Shown piece by piece: positions 26,579 to 36,026 of a stretch of DNA of 52,126 bases; within the stretch, counting starts at the first letter, position 1, and each line of letters opens with the position of its first letter. This stretch comes from Burkholderiales bacterium. GTDB taxonomy: Bacteria; Pseudomonadota; Gammaproteobacteria; Burkholderiales; Burkholderiaceae_C. Made by a program: the position numbers and the translations under genes. Location: assembly GCA_016195825.1 (NCBI GenBank), contig JACPYV010000090.1:1-52126 (forward strand). Reading direction: 5' to 3'. The notes beneath the pieces were generated by a model. The model was not told where the DNA came from. It ran no database searches and saw nothing but the letters and a program-made list of their open reading frames with translations.

Positions 26579-27057
26579 ATGGCTCGAATCGACAAGCTCA
26601 CAAAGCTGATTGCCGTGTTCGATCAATTCCACAGCGCCATTGAGGCGCTCGACAACCCGGTAGCTGCACGCCTGTCGGCCAGTTGGACAGGCATTCGGAG
26701 CAACTATCTCGCGCCCACAGAAGCTCCTCGCTCAGCTTATGCAGCAGGAATGGAGCAAGGCCTCAGGGAAACACCGCTGCTGCTGGGATCGATGCCCCAC
26801 CCGCGAGGAAGGTGGCAGCCGAAGCCCTGGCAAGGGCGATTGCAGCGCATTACCCCGAGTTCTTTTTGAAGAGCGCAGCACAACTCGAAAAGATCGAGGC
26901 CCGGGGCTCGATTCGTGGCGAGGGCGAGTTCCATCTTGTCCGTGGCCACATCGACATGTTGGAAGGCGACCCGAAGCGAAAAGAAGACTTGCAGCAGTGG
27001 TACGAGCTCGCGGAGCGTCTCGAGTCTCGCGGCACAAAAAAACACCCCGTAAAGTAG
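26579..27057 (+). pseudogene. Frameshifted small gene of unknown function
   Basis: AGGAGGGG precedes an ATG at 26579. The first frame reads ARIDKLTKLIAVFDQFHSAIEAL and continues to about 26775; coding character then moves to another frame (IDAPPARKVAAEALARAIAAHY, then FHLVRGHIDMLEGDPKRKEDLQ) and ends at 27057. The join near 26775-26785 requires one added base, for example in the GG of CTGGGATCG. Restored, it would be about 159 aa, soluble and rich in charged helices. Not recognised. Base use differs from neighbours (less GC-biased at third positions), consistent with acquisition. Confidence 0.55.
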
Positions 27058-27091
27058 TGGCCCGACCAGACCGAAAGCAAACAGGAACCCC

Positions 27092-27805
27092 ATGGGCGCG
27101 CAATGGAAAGCCAAACACAAAGATATCGCTGCCAATGCCAAGGGCCGGCTGTTCGGCAAGCTGGCCAAGGACATCATGATTGCCGCGCGCAGCGGCGCTG
27201 ACCCCAAGGACAACGCGCGGCTGCGGCTGGTGGTGGAGCAGGCACGCAAGGTGTCCATGCCCAAGGACACGCTGGACCGCGCCATCAAGAAGGGCGCCGG
27301 GTTGACCGGGGAGGTCATTCACTTCGAACAGGTCATCTACGAGGGCTTTGCGCCGCACCGCGTGCCGGTGATGGTGGAGGTGCTGACCGACAACGTGAAC
27401 CGCGCCGCCTCCGACATGCGTGTGCTGTTCCGCAAGGGGCAGCAAGGCACGCCGGGCTCGGTGAGCTGGGACTTCGACCACCTCGGCATGATCGAGGCCG
27501 AGCCCGCGGCAGCCGGCGCCGATGCCGACACGGCAGCCATCGAAGCGGGTGCGCAAGACCTGCTGCCGGCCGACGAAGACGGCGTGACTGTGTTCCTGAC
27601 CAACCCCACCGACCTGGACTTGGTCAGCAGGGCGCTGCCGGCGCATGGCTTCACGGTACTGAGCGCCAAGTTGGGCTACCGCCCGAAGAACCCCGTTGAC
27701 CCGACGGGCCTGAACGCGGAACAGCTGGAAGAGGTGGAGAGTTTTCTGGCTGCGCTGGACGACAACGAGGACGTGCAGCAGGTCTACGCCGGGCTGGCGG
27801 GCTGA
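27092..27805 (+). CDS. YebC/PmpR-family protein (YeeN-like)
   Basis: A 237-aa DUF28 family protein: [39 protein letters not shown] and [14 protein letters not shown]. The MGAQWK start is the YeeN variant rather than the MAGHSKW of YebC. Members are described as transcriptional regulators, and more recently as factors helping ribosomes translate difficult proline stretches. The three-domain length is normal. The start fits a family ATG. It converges on the LysR gene with a 28-bp gap. Confidence 0.92.
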   Translation: MGAQWKAKHKDIAANAKGRLFGKLAKDIMIAARSGADPKDNARLRLVVEQARKVSMPKDTLDRAIKKGAGLTGEVIHFEQVIYEGFAPHRVPVMVEVLTDNVNRAASDMRVLFRKGQQGTPGSVSWDFDHLGMIEAEPAAAGADADTAAIEAGAQDLLPADEDGVTVFLTNPTDLDLVSRALPAHGFTVLSAKLGYRPKNPVDPTGLNAEQLEEVESFLAALDDNEDVQQVYAGLAG

Positions 27806-27833
27806 GGTCGACAAGCCAGTGTGTGAGATGCCT

Positions 27834-28751
27834 TCAGGCGGCCGCCGCGCACTGCGCGAGCAACCACTGCTCGAAGGCCTTGACCGCCGGCCGTGACTTG
27901 GCCGCCGGGTCCACGATCAGCCGGTAGGCCCGCGCCGACGCGATGCCGGCGTCGAATGGCGTGACGAGCTGGCCGCTGGCAAGCAGCGCGTCCACCAGCG
28001 GCCTTCGGCCCAGCGCCACGCCCTGCCCTGCCATCGCCGCGGCAATCGCCTCAGCGTAGCTGGAAAAGCTCAACCGCGCCGCAGGGCGCAGGTCGGCCAG
28101 GCCCCATGCGGTGAGCCAGGGCTCCCACTCGGCCGGCATGCCGGCGCTGTCGCCGTCCATGGCCAGGTGCAGCAGCGTGTGCCGCGCCAGGTCGCCCGGC
28201 TCGCGCAGCGGCAGGCCCAGTTCGCCCACCAGGCGCGGGCTGCAGACCGGCAGCATGGCTTCGGCAAACAGTTGCGTGCCTTGCGCGCCGACCGGGCTGT
28301 AGCGGATGGCGAGGTCAAAGCCCTCGCTGGCCAAGTTGCGATTGCCCAGGCCCGCGTCCAGGCGCACGTCGATGCCCGGGTGCGCGCGCGTGAAACCGGT
28401 CAGCCGTGGGATCAACCACAGCGACGCGAAGCCGGGCGTGGTGGTCAGCGCCAGTACCTGGCGCTGGTGGGGCTCGCGCACCGTGCGCACGGCCACGCGC
28501 AGCGTGTTCAGCGCGGCGGAACAGGCCGAGTACAGCCGCTGGCCGTCCTCGGTCAGCGCCAGTGCGCGGTGGCGACGCTCGAACAGCGCCACGCCCAGCT
28601 CACCCTCCAGCGCAGCAATCTGCCTGCTCATGGCCGACTGCGTGACGAAGCGCTCGGCCGCCGCCTGAGTGAAGCTCAAATGCCGCGCGGCCGCCTCGAA
28701 AGCGGCCAGCAACTGCAGCGGCGGGAGTCGGTCAATCGGCCTTGTTGACAT
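27834..28751 (-). CDS. LysR-family transcriptional regulator (GcvA-like)
   Basis: A 305-aa regulator. Residues about 8-67 are the winged HTH (LQLLAAFEAAARHLSFTQAAAERFVTQSAMSRQIAALE), then an effector-binding domain that opens TTTPGFASLWLIPRL, the hallmark of GcvA-type LysR members. The start at ATG 28751 gives the normal N-terminus. It is divergent from the DUF2917 and GNAT genes, 131 bp apart, and is therefore expected to regulate them and itself. The effector is unknown. Confidence 0.92.
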   Translation of the reverse strand: MSTRPIDRLPPLQLLAAFEAAARHLSFTQAAAERFVTQSAMSRQIAALEGELGVALFERRHRALALTEDGQRLYSACSAALNTLRVAVRTVREPHQRQVLALTTTPGFASLWLIPRLTGFTRAHPGIDVRLDAGLGNRNLASEGFDLAIRYSPVGAQGTQLFAEAMLPVCSPRLVGELGLPLREPGDLARHTLLHLAMDGDSAGMPAEWEPWLTAWGLADLRPAARLSFSSYAEAIAAAMAGQGVALGRRPLVDALLASGQLVTPFDAGIASARAYRLIVDPAAKSRPAVKAFEQWLLAQCAAAA

Positions 28752-28882
28752 GAGCTGAAGGAATGCGAAACCTTCCGAATCATCGTTTGTCGGCGTAGTA
28801 GCCAGCCGCCAATATCCGCGCCAGCCGGCCATTCCGCAAGCATGCCAACCCTGCATGCCAGCCGCGCCGCCAGGAGCACACC
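28752..28882. promoter_or_regulatory. Divergent LysR/DUF2917 promoter region
   Basis: The 131-bp gap carries a GGAA-N9-TTCC dyad (AAGGAATGCGAAACCTTCC) close to the LysR start, of the kind bound by LysR regulators, and an AGGAG before the DUF2917 ATG. No clear -10/-35 pair was recognised. Confidence 0.4.
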
Positions 28883-29137
28883 ATGCTGATCGACATTCCC
28901 CGCACCCGGCTGCTGCTGCAGCGCGGCCAGATCTCCCGCCTGCCCGAGGCCCGCGCCACCCACCTGTGCAGCTCGTCCGGCACGCTGTGGATCACCATCG
29001 ACCACGACGCCCGCGACATCGTGCTGGAGCCCGGCCAGTGCTTCACGGTGCGCAGCGCCGAGGCCGTGACCATCAGCGCGCTGAGCGGCCCGGCCGTGCT
29101 GGACCTGCGCCCCGTCGAAACCGGAACGCCGGCGTGA
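28883..29137 (+). CDS. DUF2917 domain protein
   Basis: An 84-aa cupin-like small protein (RLLLQRGQISRLPEARATHL, LWITIDHDARDIVLEPGQCF, AVTISALSGPAVLDLRPV), the DUF2917 family, found mainly in Burkholderiales next to LysR or GNAT genes. Function unknown. CCAGGAG precedes the ATG. The stop overlaps the GTG of the acetyltransferase (GTGA), so both are translationally coupled. Confidence 0.88.
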   Translation: MLIDIPRTRLLLQRGQISRLPEARATHLCSSSGTLWITIDHDARDIVLEPGQCFTVRSAEAVTISALSGPAVLDLRPVETGTPA

Positions 29138-29700
29138 CCACGCGGCTCGCGCAGCCAGCCGCGCAGCTCGCCGAAACCGCCGTGGCGGTCTGGCAGCTGC
29201 CCGGCCGGCACGCCATCCGCCTGCGCCCCATCGGCACCGCCGATGCCGCCGCCGAGCAGGCCTTCGTCAGCGGGCTGTCGCTGGACTCGCGCCACAAGCG
29301 CTTCCACGTGGGCCTGCGCGAGCTGAGCCCTGCGCTGCTGAAGCTGCTGACCGACGTGGACCAACGCCTGCACCGCGCCTGGGTGGCCGAAGCCCTGGCG
29401 CCAGGCCATGCGGTCGTCGCGGATGCGCGCTACGTGCGCGATGCCGACCACCCCGAGCAGGCCGAATTCGCCATCGCGGTGGCCGACGACTGGCAGGGCC
29501 GCGGCTTGGGGCGGCGCCTGATCGCCCACCTGGCGGCCCATGCTCGCGCGCACGGCGTGCAGCGGCTGCACGGCGACGTGCTGGCCGACAACCGCCGCAT
29601 GCTGGCGCTGATGCGCGACCAGGGCGCGCGGCTGCTGGCACATCCGGACGGCGCGCAGCTGGTGCGCGTGTCGCTGTCGCTGGACGGCATAGCGAACTAG
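29134..29700 (+). CDS. GNAT-family N-acetyltransferase
   Basis: A 188-aa acetyltransferase. The core has LRPIGTADAAAEQAFVSGLS, then EFAIAVADDWQGRGLGRRLIAHL, where QGRGLGRRL is the acetyl-CoA pyrophosphate loop (R/Q-x-x-G-x-G/A), and RLHGDVLADNRRMLALMRDQG. It resembles the GNAT domain of Pat/acyl-CoA synthetase-linked protein acetyltransferases, but it stands alone. The GTG start is defined by the 4-nt overlap with DUF2917. Substrate unknown. Confidence 0.88.
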   Translation: MTTRLAQPAAQLAETAVAVWQLPGRHAIRLRPIGTADAAAEQAFVSGLSLDSRHKRFHVGLRELSPALLKLLTDVDQRLHRAWVAEALAPGHAVVADARYVRDADHPEQAEFAIAVADDWQGRGLGRRLIAHLAAHARAHGVQRLHGDVLADNRRMLALMRDQGARLLAHPDGAQLVRVSLSLDGIAN

Positions 29701-29796
29701 ACGTTCAATTCAGGTCACCAACAACACACCAATCTACTCAAGCCATTGATAATAATTTGATTTTTATAAATATTTCAGGACACAATTCAGGACACC
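29701..29796 (+). promoter_or_regulatory. AT-rich promoter with repeated TTCAGG(A/T)CAC boxes
   Basis: This 96-bp gap is sharply AT-richer than its surroundings. It contains three near-identical boxes: AATTCAGGTCACC (29707-29719), TATTTCAGGACAC (29771-29783) and AATTCAGGACACC (29784-29796). The last two are tandem at 13-bp spacing and abut the ATG, so the boxes also overlap the ribosome binding site (AGGA). They are good candidates for the operator bound by the HTH of the HipA-like protein they precede. TTGATA and TATAAA elements lie between. Confidence 0.6.
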
Positions 29797-31167
29797 ATGC
29801 CTGCGACAATGTCCGCCGATCTGCCCAGTCTGGAGCGCCTGCTGCGTCCGCGCGGCCCCATGGGGCTGGCGGACATCGCTGCAGCGTTGGGCTGCTCAAC
29901 CAAGACCGCGCAACGGCTGGTGATGGCGGCCGGCGATGCGCTGGTGGCCACCGGCCAGACACGGCGCCGGCGATTTGCCTGGCGGCGCGAGGTGCGCGGC
30001 CAGCGCGTGGCGGCGTCGATCTACCGCATTGGCGTCGACGGGCGGCCTGAGCCCGTCGGTCTGCTGCGCACCATCTGGCCCCAGGGCTGCCACGTCGACG
30101 CCACGGCGCCGGCCTGGCCCGTACCCGAGGAGGCGCGCGACGGCTGGTACGACGGCCTGCCCTACCCGCTATACGACCTGCGGCCCCAGGGCTTTCTGGG
30201 GCGCGCCTTCGCGCGGCGGCACGCGCCATCCTTGGGCCTGACTCCCGACCCGCGCGCATGGGATGACGACGCGTTGCTGTGGTCCTTGAGTACCTTCGGC
30301 GACGACCTGCCCGGCGCGCTGCTGGTCGGCGACATGGCGTTGCGCCGCTTTCTCGATGGCCGCCTGAGCGCAGTGCCCCCTTTGCCTGCGGTCGGCCTGC
30401 CAGCGGCCTATGCCGAACTGGCCGCTCAGGCCCTGGACGGGGCCCTGCCCGGCTCATCGGCCGGCGGCGAATTCCCGAAGTTCACCGTGGCGCGCGAGGC
30501 TCCCGGCATGGCCACCCCGCATTGCGTCGTCAAGTTCTCCGGCGCCGACGACTCCGCCACCGTACAGCGCTGGCGCGACCTGCTCGTCTGCGAGCTGCTG
30601 GCCGCCGAGGCACTGGGCGACCAGGCCGCTCGCACGCGGCTGCTGGCACACGGCGGCCGGCACTTCCTGGAGAGCGAACGCTTCGACCGCATTGGGCCGC
30701 ACGGGCGGCGCGGCGTCGTCAGCCTGGAGAGCGTCAACGCCGGACTGCTCGGTGCGTCGAGCGACGACTGGCAGCACGTGGCCCACGCGCTGGCGGCCAT
30801 AGGCCTGCTCAGCGCGGCGGACGCCGACCGTGTGGCCGAGCGCCAGCTGTTCGGCCAACTCATCGCCAACAGCGACATGCACGGCGGCAACCTCGGCTTC
30901 TTCCACGACGCGAGCGGTCTGAGCCTGGCCCCCAGCTACGACCAATTGCCGATGCGCTACGCGCCACAGGCCGGTGGCGAGGTGCTGTCGCCCCCGTTGG
31001 CGCCAGCCCTGCCGCTGCCGGCCGACCGGGCACGCTGGCTGCGCGTGGCGCCGCAAGCCCTCGGCTTCTGGCGGACAGCGAGCCGGGACAGCCGAATCAG
31101 CGACGGCTTCCGGGCGCTCTGCGCCGACAACGCCGCCGCGCTCGAACATGCCATGGGCCTCGCATGA
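29797..31167 (+). CDS. yjjJ: HTH-HipA fusion kinase (YjjJ-type toxin)
   Basis: A 456-aa protein. Residues about 10-60 form a winged HTH (GLADIAAALGCSTKTAQRLV). The rest is HipA-like: FPKFTVAR, VVKFSG, LLAAEALGD, LESERFDRIG and the catalytic QLIANSDMHGGNLGFF (HipA usually has N-x-D-x-H-x-K-N; here the Lys is Gly), then the metal Asp in LAPSYDQLPMRY. In E. coli YjjJ the DNA-binding domain is in the same chain, so no separate HipB is needed, matching this orphan gene. HipA kinases phosphorylate translation-linked enzymes such as tRNA synthetases; the target here is unknown. The next gene overlaps by ATGA. Confidence 0.87.
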   Translation: MPATMSADLPSLERLLRPRGPMGLADIAAALGCSTKTAQRLVMAAGDALVATGQTRRRRFAWRREVRGQRVAASIYRIGVDGRPEPVGLLRTIWPQGCHVDATAPAWPVPEEARDGWYDGLPYPLYDLRPQGFLGRAFARRHAPSLGLTPDPRAWDDDALLWSLSTFGDDLPGALLVGDMALRRFLDGRLSAVPPLPAVGLPAAYAELAAQALDGALPGSSAGGEFPKFTVAREAPGMATPHCVVKFSGADDSATVQRWRDLLVCELLAAEALGDQAARTRLLAHGGRHFLESERFDRIGPHGRRGVVSLESVNAGLLGASSDDWQHVAHALAAIGLLSAADADRVAERQLFGQLIANSDMHGGNLGFFHDASGLSLAPSYDQLPMRYAPQAGGEVLSPPLAPALPLPADRARWLRVAPQALGFWRTASRDSRISDGFRALCADNAAALEHAMGLA

Positions 31168-32027
31168 ATCGCTGGGTCGTCATCCCCGCCTTACTGGCCG
31201 TCGGCGTCGTGGCCTTCAGCCTGATCGCCGGGGAGTTCCTGACGCGGCCGGCACGCGCCCGCATCGCCCCGCCTACTGGCCTCACGCCCGAGGATGTGCG
31301 CATCACCTGCGGTGAAGGCCAGCAGGTCTCGGGCTGGTTCCTGCCCGGACGTGCCGGCGAAGGCGTCGTGCTGCTGCTGCACGGCGTGCGCGCCAACCGG
31401 CTGCAGATGCTGGCGCGTGCACGCTGGCTGCAGCGGGAGGGCATCGCCAGCCTGATGGTCGACCTGCCGTCACACGGCGAGAGCAGCGGTGAGCGCATCA
31501 GCTTCGGCCGCCGTGAGGCAGTGGGCGTGGATGCTGCCCTGGGCTGGCTGCGCGCCCGGCTGCCGGACGAGCGTGTCGGCGCGATCGGCGTGTCGCTGGG
31601 CGGCGCGTCGCTGCTATTCGCGCAGCGACAGCCCGAGCTGGACGCGCTGGTGCTGGAATCGGTCTACCCGACCATCACTGACGCCGTGCAGGACCGCCTG
31701 ACAACCCGCCTCGGCCCGGCTGGCGCCTGGGCCGCGCCGCTGTTACTGCTGCAGGTGCCGTTACGGCTGGGCTTCAGCGCGCAGGACCTGCGGCCCGTGC
31801 ATGCCATCGCATCCGTCAAGGCGCCGCTGCTGGTGGCCGCTGGCACAGAAGACCGCTCCACGCGCTGGCCCGAGACGGAACAGCTGTTCGCCGCTGCCCC
31901 TGAGCCCAAAACACTTTGGCCGGTGCCGGGCGCAGGCCATGTCGACCTGCATGAATTCGACGCCGCCACCTACGAGGCGAGGCTGGGGCCCTGGCTCAAA
32001 GCACAGTTGCGCAAGCCCCCGGGATGA
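31164..32027 (+). CDS. Alpha/beta hydrolase, membrane-anchored
   Basis: A 287-aa protein with one N-terminal hydrophobic helix ([19 protein letters not shown]) as anchor or signal. The hydrolase fold shows [12 protein letters not shown] (oxyanion region), [11 protein letters not shown] (nucleophile Ser in GxSxG), [13 protein letters not shown] (Asp) and [10 protein letters not shown] (His). It would be a periplasmic-facing esterase, lipase or peptidase-like enzyme. The ATG overlaps the HipA stop (ATGA) and its stop overlaps the next start, a chain of three coupled genes. Substrate unknown. Confidence 0.87.
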   Translation: MNRWVVIPALLAVGVVAFSLIAGEFLTRPARARIAPPTGLTPEDVRITCGEGQQVSGWFLPGRAGEGVVLLLHGVRANRLQMLARARWLQREGIASLMVDLPSHGESSGERISFGRREAVGVDAALGWLRARLPDERVGAIGVSLGGASLLFAQRQPELDALVLESVYPTITDAVQDRLTTRLGPAGAWAAPLLLLQVPLRLGFSAQDLRPVHAIASVKAPLLVAAGTEDRSTRWPETEQLFAAAPEPKTLWPVPGAGHVDLHEFDAATYEARLGPWLKAQLRKPPG

Positions 32028-32059
32028 CAGGGCCAAGCCCTGGCCGGCAAGATGCTGGC

Positions 32060-33052
32060 ATGTCTGCCCTGCCCCCGCTCTCCATCCTCGACCTGGCGCC
32101 CGTCGTCGAAGGCGCCACCACCCGCGAAGCGCTGCTGAACAGCCTGGACCTCGTGAAGCTCGCCGACAAGCTCGGCTATACGCGTTACTGGGTCGCCGAG
32201 CACCACAACATGGAGGGCGTTGCCAGCTCAGCGACGGCCGTGCTGATCGGCCAGCTCGCCGCGGCATCGGACCGTATCCGCGTCGGTGCGGGCGGCATCA
32301 TGCTGCCCAACCATGCACCGCTGACCATTGCCGAGCAGTTCGGCACGTTGGCCGAGCTGTTCCCCGGCCGCATCGATCTGGGACTTGGCCGCGCGCCCGG
32401 CACCGACCGGCCGACGATGCGCGCGCTGCGGCGCAGCCTGGAGTCCACCGGCGAGGACGCCTTCCCCAACGACGTGCTGGAGTTGCAGAGCTACCTCGCG
32501 CCGGTCGGCACTGACGCCGTCGTGCGCGCCGTGCCGGGCCAGGGCACCGAGGTGCCGATCTGGCTGCTGGGTTCCAGCCTGTACAGCGCGCAGCTCTCGG
32601 CCTATCTCGGCCTGCCGTTCGCGTTCGCTTCACACTTCGCGCCGGAGATGCTGATGCAGGCTCTGCAGGTCTACCGCTCCACCTACAAGCCCAGCGCCCG
32701 GCACCCCAGGCCGCATGCGATGGTGGGGCTAAACGTAATCGTCGCGCCCACCGACGAGGAGGCGCAGTGGCTGTACACGTCGGCACAGCAGCGCTTCCTG
32801 GGCATGGTGCGCGGCCGGCGCGGCAAGTTGCCGGCGCCGGTGGCGAGCATGGACATGCTGTGGTCGCCTGCAGAGCGCATGCAAGTGGAGCGCATGCTGA
32901 GCGAGTCCGTCGTCGGCTCGCCGGAGACGGTGCGTGCCGGCCTGGCTGCGACGCATGAACGCACACAGGCGGACGAGTTCATCGTGGCCTGCGCCGTGCA
33001 TGACCATGCGGCGCGGCGGCGCTCGTACGAACTCCTCGCCAGCCTTACTTGA
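32060..33052 (+). CDS. Luciferase-like flavin monooxygenase (YhbW-type)
   Basis: A 330-aa LLM-class oxidoreductase: [58 protein letters not shown], and [16 protein letters not shown]. The family uses FMNH2 or F420 to oxidise small molecules. The family start is ATG 32060; an in-frame ATG at 32024 overlaps the previous stop by 4 nt and would add 12 poorly conserved residues. The 3' end overlaps the convergent regA gene by 8 bp. Confidence 0.92.
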   Translation: MSALPPLSILDLAPVVEGATTREALLNSLDLVKLADKLGYTRYWVAEHHNMEGVASSATAVLIGQLAAASDRIRVGAGGIMLPNHAPLTIAEQFGTLAELFPGRIDLGLGRAPGTDRPTMRALRRSLESTGEDAFPNDVLELQSYLAPVGTDAVVRAVPGQGTEVPIWLLGSSLYSAQLSAYLGLPFAFASHFAPEMLMQALQVYRSTYKPSARHPRPHAMVGLNVIVAPTDEEAQWLYTSAQQRFLGMVRGRRGKLPAPVASMDMLWSPAERMQVERMLSESVVGSPETVRAGLAATHERTQADEFIVACAVHDHAARRRSYELLASLT

Positions 33053-33608
33053 TCCGCTGCTTTTCCAGCTTGCGCGCCAACGTGCGCCGATGCATGCCCA
33101 GTCGCCGCGCCGTCTCGCTGATGTTGAAGTCGGTCTCGGCCAGCACCTCGTGGATGCGCTCCCACTCCAGCGTCTTGATGGACGCAGTCTGGCGCTCGGT
33201 CACCTCGACCTCGACATCACCCTGCTTGCGCGCGAAGGCGGCTTCGATGTCGTCGGTGTTGGCGGGCTTGGCAAGGTAGTGGCAGGCCCCCAGCTTGATA
33301 GCCTCCACCGCCGTCGCGATGCTTGCGTAGCCTGTCAACACGACGATCAGCACCTCCGGGTCCCAGCCGTGCAAGGCCTGCACGCAGGCCAAACCGGAGG
33401 CGCCGCCTGCGAGCTTGAGGTCCACAACAGCGTGGCCCAGCTCCTCGTCGTCGGGCAGCTCGTCGAGCAGCGTCTTCATGTCGTCCAGGCCATTGGCGCG
33501 GACGACGCGCCAGCCCCGGCGCTCGAAGGAGCGGGTCAGTGTGCGGGCAAAGCTGTCGTCGTCCTCGACGATGAGCAGCAGGCGGTCTTCTTCAGCGGCG
33601 TGGGGCAT
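33045..33608 (-). CDS. regA: Redox response regulator RegA/PrrA/RoxR
   Basis: A 187-aa two-component regulator. The receiver has acidic DDD near the N-terminus (VEDDDSF), phospho-acceptor Asp63 in VVDLKLAGG and Lys in LAKPANTDD. The short linker is followed by a Fis-type [25 protein letters not shown], which is almost invariant in RegA homologues. It controls respiration, photosynthesis and carbon or nitrogen fixation in other proteobacteria. Its start overlaps the sensor gene by 17 nt. Position at the end of the cyo operon suggests feedback on quinol oxidase expression. Confidence 0.94.
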   Translation of the reverse strand: MPHAAEEDRLLLIVEDDDSFARTLTRSFERRGWRVVRANGLDDMKTLLDELPDDEELGHAVVDLKLAGGASGLACVQALHGWDPEVLIVVLTGYASIATAVEAIKLGACHYLAKPANTDDIEAAFARKQGDVEVEVTERQTASIKTLEWERIHEVLAETDFNISETARRLGMHRRTLARKLEKQRIK

Positions 33609-34932
33609 GGAGCGCGGATTTTCGCGGCAGCAGCGAAGCCAGCGGCAGCGTCAGGGTGACGGCGGCACCGCCCTCGTCACGATTACGCGCCTCAAGCCGC
33701 CCGCCCAGCGTGCGCGCCACGTTGACGGACAGGAACAGGCCCATGCCGCGGCCCGGCTGGCCCTTGCTGCTCTGGTAGGGCTCGCCGAAATGCTTGAGCC
33801 GCTCAGCGTCGAAGCCGGGGCCGTCGTCGAGCACGCTCAAGGACAGCGTGTCCTCGTCCGGGCAGGCGGCCACCAGCGCAAGGCCTGCGCCGGGTGCGGC
33901 TTCGGCGGCGTTGTCCAGTAGGTTGCCCACCACCTGCTGCAGCGCGCTGTCCGAGATGATCTGGACATCGGGCAGGCCAGCGCTGCGCAGCGCCAACCGG
34001 GCCTGCGGATGGGCCGAGCGCCAACCTTCGGCCAGCCCGTCGATAAAGGCTTGCAGCGAGGTCAGCTGCGGGGCCTCGCCGCGCATCTCGCCGGCCGACA
34101 TCAGGATGCCGGTGACGATGGCCTTGCAGCGCAGGATCTGGCGCTGCATCTCCTCGATCTCCTCGCGCAGCTCAGGCTCGCCGGCGAACGGCGCCATGTG
34201 CGCCCAGTCGCCCAGGATGACGCTGAGCGTGGCCAGGGGCGTGCCCAGCTCGTGCGCCGCGCCGCTGGCCAGCAGGCCCATGCGCACGATGTGCACCTCC
34301 TCGGCGGCGCGCTGCTGCAGCTCGGCCAGCTCGGCGTCGCGCTGGCGCAGGTTTCGATTGATGCGCACGATGAAGACGCTGAGCAGGGCCACGTTGAGCA
34401 GGAAGCACAGCAGCAGGCCGCCCAGGTAGTTGGGCGACAGTGTGGTGGGCGTGGACGGGTCCAGCGCCAGCGGGCGGTGCCACTGGGTCAGCAGGGCAAA
34501 GCCGGTCAGCGTGCTGAGCACAATGGCCCAAAGGTAGGCCGGCCGCAGCAGCACGGAGGCGACGGCGACCTGCAGCAGGTAGAGGTAGATGAAGGGGTTG
34601 TCGCTGCCGCCGGCAAGGTAGAGCTGGCCGGTCAGCACGCCCACGTCGACCAGCAGCGCGATGCACAGCTCGAACTGCGACACCGGCTGCGACAGGCGGT
34701 TGCGCCACAGGCTGAACAGGTTGAAGGCGACCAGGATGCTCAGCAGGCTGAGCATCTCGGCCCAGGGCAGCGCGATACCCAGAGCAGCATGCACGACCAG
34801 CACCGTCGCCAGTTGCCCGCCAACAGCCAGCCAGCGCAGCTCGATGAGCTGGCGCAGGTTGGCGCGGCCGGCGCGGCGCTCCGGGGCGACGGCGCCGGGT
34901 TCGGCGGTGTTCGACAGGGATGCGGTGCTCAA
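33592..34932 (-). CDS. regB: Redox sensor kinase RegB/PrrB/RoxS
   Basis: A 446-aa membrane histidine kinase with about six hydrophobic helices in residues 35-195. The quinone-binding motif GGSDNPF (108-114) of RegB is present between helices, phospho-acceptor His227 lies in ASGAAHELGTPLATL, and the redox-active Cys269 sits in ILRCKAIVTG. The kinase ends with N (NLLDNAAEA) and G boxes (DDGPGF, GMGLF). Quinone pool oxidation or Cys sulphenation turns RegB off. The ATG overlaps the surf1 stop by 4 nt. Confidence 0.94.
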   Translation of the reverse strand: MSTASLSNTAEPGAVAPERRAGRANLRQLIELRWLAVGGQLATVLVVHAALGIALPWAEMLSLLSILVAFNLFSLWRNRLSQPVSQFELCIALLVDVGVLTGQLYLAGGSDNPFIYLYLLQVAVASVLLRPAYLWAIVLSTLTGFALLTQWHRPLALDPSTPTTLSPNYLGGLLLCFLLNVALLSVFIVRINRNLRQRDAELAELQQRAAEEVHIVRMGLLASGAAHELGTPLATLSVILGDWAHMAPFAGEPELREEIEEMQRQILRCKAIVTGILMSAGEMRGEAPQLTSLQAFIDGLAEGWRSAHPQARLALRSAGLPDVQIISDSALQQVVGNLLDNAAEAAPGAGLALVAACPDEDTLSLSVLDDGPGFDAERLKHFGEPYQSSKGQPGRGMGLFLSVNVARTLGGRLEARNRDEGGAAVTLTLPLASLLPRKSALHAPRR

Positions 34933-35636
34933 GGCTGGGGGCGCCGACGCTCTTCGCGGATCAGGAAACCCGCCGCGGCGGCCGCCATGGCCGCGAGTGC
35001 CAGCCAGGTAGTGGCGTAGACAGCGTGATTGTTGGCGAAACGGATGACCGTCAGGCCCGGACGGGGCCAGCGCCGGGGCTGGGCGGGGTCGGCGGACTCA
35101 TCGACGAAGTACGGCGCGACCGGCCCTGTGAGCCCGAGCTGGGTGGCGATGCCGGCGACGTCACGCGAGTACCAGCGGCCTTGCGCCGGTTCGTTCTTAC
35201 GCAGCGGGCCGCCGCCGGTCTCGGTCAGGCGCAGCAGGCCGGTCAGCTCCACGGGGCCATAGGGCGCGGCATGCTGCCCGGGCGCACGCTGCTCGGGCGG
35301 CACGAAGCCGCGGTTAACGAGGACGGCGCTGCCGTCGTCCAGCCGCAGCGGCGCGAGTACCCAGTGCCCGCCGCCCAGTTCGGTGGTGGCCTGCACCAGC
35401 ACCTCGTGCGGCTCGAAGTGGCCGCGCAGGCGCAGGCGTCGGTATTCGTCGGCCTTGGTGGCCGCCGCCGAAACGGCAGGCGGTGCGACGGGCTCGGCGT
35501 GGACCTGCCGCTCGACGCGCGCGATCAGATTCTCTTTCCAGCCCAAGCGCTGGAACTGCCAGCCAGCCAGCGCCAGGAATCCCAGGCTGGCCAGCGCCGC
35601 GCTAACGATCAGGGAGATCCGTGCAGCGCGGCCCAT
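34929..35636 (-). CDS. SURF1-family oxidase assembly protein
   Basis: A 235-aa protein with one membrane helix at each end (ISLIVSAALASLGFLALAGW near the start; TTWLALAAMAAAAAGFLI near the end), and the periplasmic SURF1 domain between, with RRLRLRGHF, VLVNRGFVPP, RLTETGGGPLRKNEP and RWYSRDV. SURF1 helps insert heme a into haem-copper oxidases. Here it sits between the cyo quinol oxidase genes and regB; that arrangement is common in related species. cyoE and ctaA-like genes are not in the window. Confidence 0.92.
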   Translation of the reverse strand: MGRAARISLIVSAALASLGFLALAGWQFQRLGWKENLIARVERQVHAEPVAPPAVSAAATKADEYRRLRLRGHFEPHEVLVQATTELGGGHWVLAPLRLDDGSAVLVNRGFVPPEQRAPGQHAAPYGPVELTGLLRLTETGGGPLRKNEPAQGRWYSRDVAGIATQLGLTGPVAPYFVDESADPAQPRRWPRPGLTVIRFANNHAVYATTWLALAAMAAAAAGFLIREERRRPQP

Positions 35637-35642
35637 ACCCGT

Positions 35643-36026
35643 TCAGGGCATGTTGCGCATAGCGGCGGGGTCGGGCGTCGGCATCATGTTGGCATTCATG
35701 TGATACATGACCCAGACCGAGCCGGCCAGCATGATGACGACCAGCGCCACCGTGAACAGCAGGGCCAGCATGGACCAACCGCCCTCGACTTTGGCGTTCA
35801 TGTGCAGGAAATAGATCATGTGCACCACCATCTGCACGGCCGCAAAGCCGAGTATGACCAGGCCGGTCATCTTGGGGGTGGGCAGCACCTTGGCCATGAC
35901 CAGCCAGAACGGGATGGCCGTCAGGATGACCGACAGGATGAAGCCGGCGGCGTAGCCTTTGAAGCTGACGTGGAAGTCACCGTCGTCGTGAGTGTCGCCG
36001 TGGTGATCGTGGGCATGGTCGGCCAT
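35643..36026 (-). CDS. cyoD: Cytochrome bo3 ubiquinol oxidase subunit IV
   Basis: A 127-aa protein with a His/Asp-rich N-terminus (ADHAHDHHGDTHDDG) followed by three membrane helices (FKGYAAGFILSVILTAIPFW, VILGFAAVQMVVHMIYFLHM, LLFTVALVVIMLAGSVWVMYH), the CyoD pattern. It helps assemble and stabilise the CuB site. The ATG at 36026 overlaps the cyoC stop by one base, giving TGATG. The His-rich tail is longer than usual. Confidence 0.95.
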   Translation of the reverse strand: MADHAHDHHGDTHDDGDFHVSFKGYAAGFILSVILTAIPFWLVMAKVLPTPKMTGLVILGFAAVQMVVHMIYFLHMNAKVEGGWSMLALLFTVALVVIMLAGSVWVMYHMNANMMPTPDPAAMRNMP

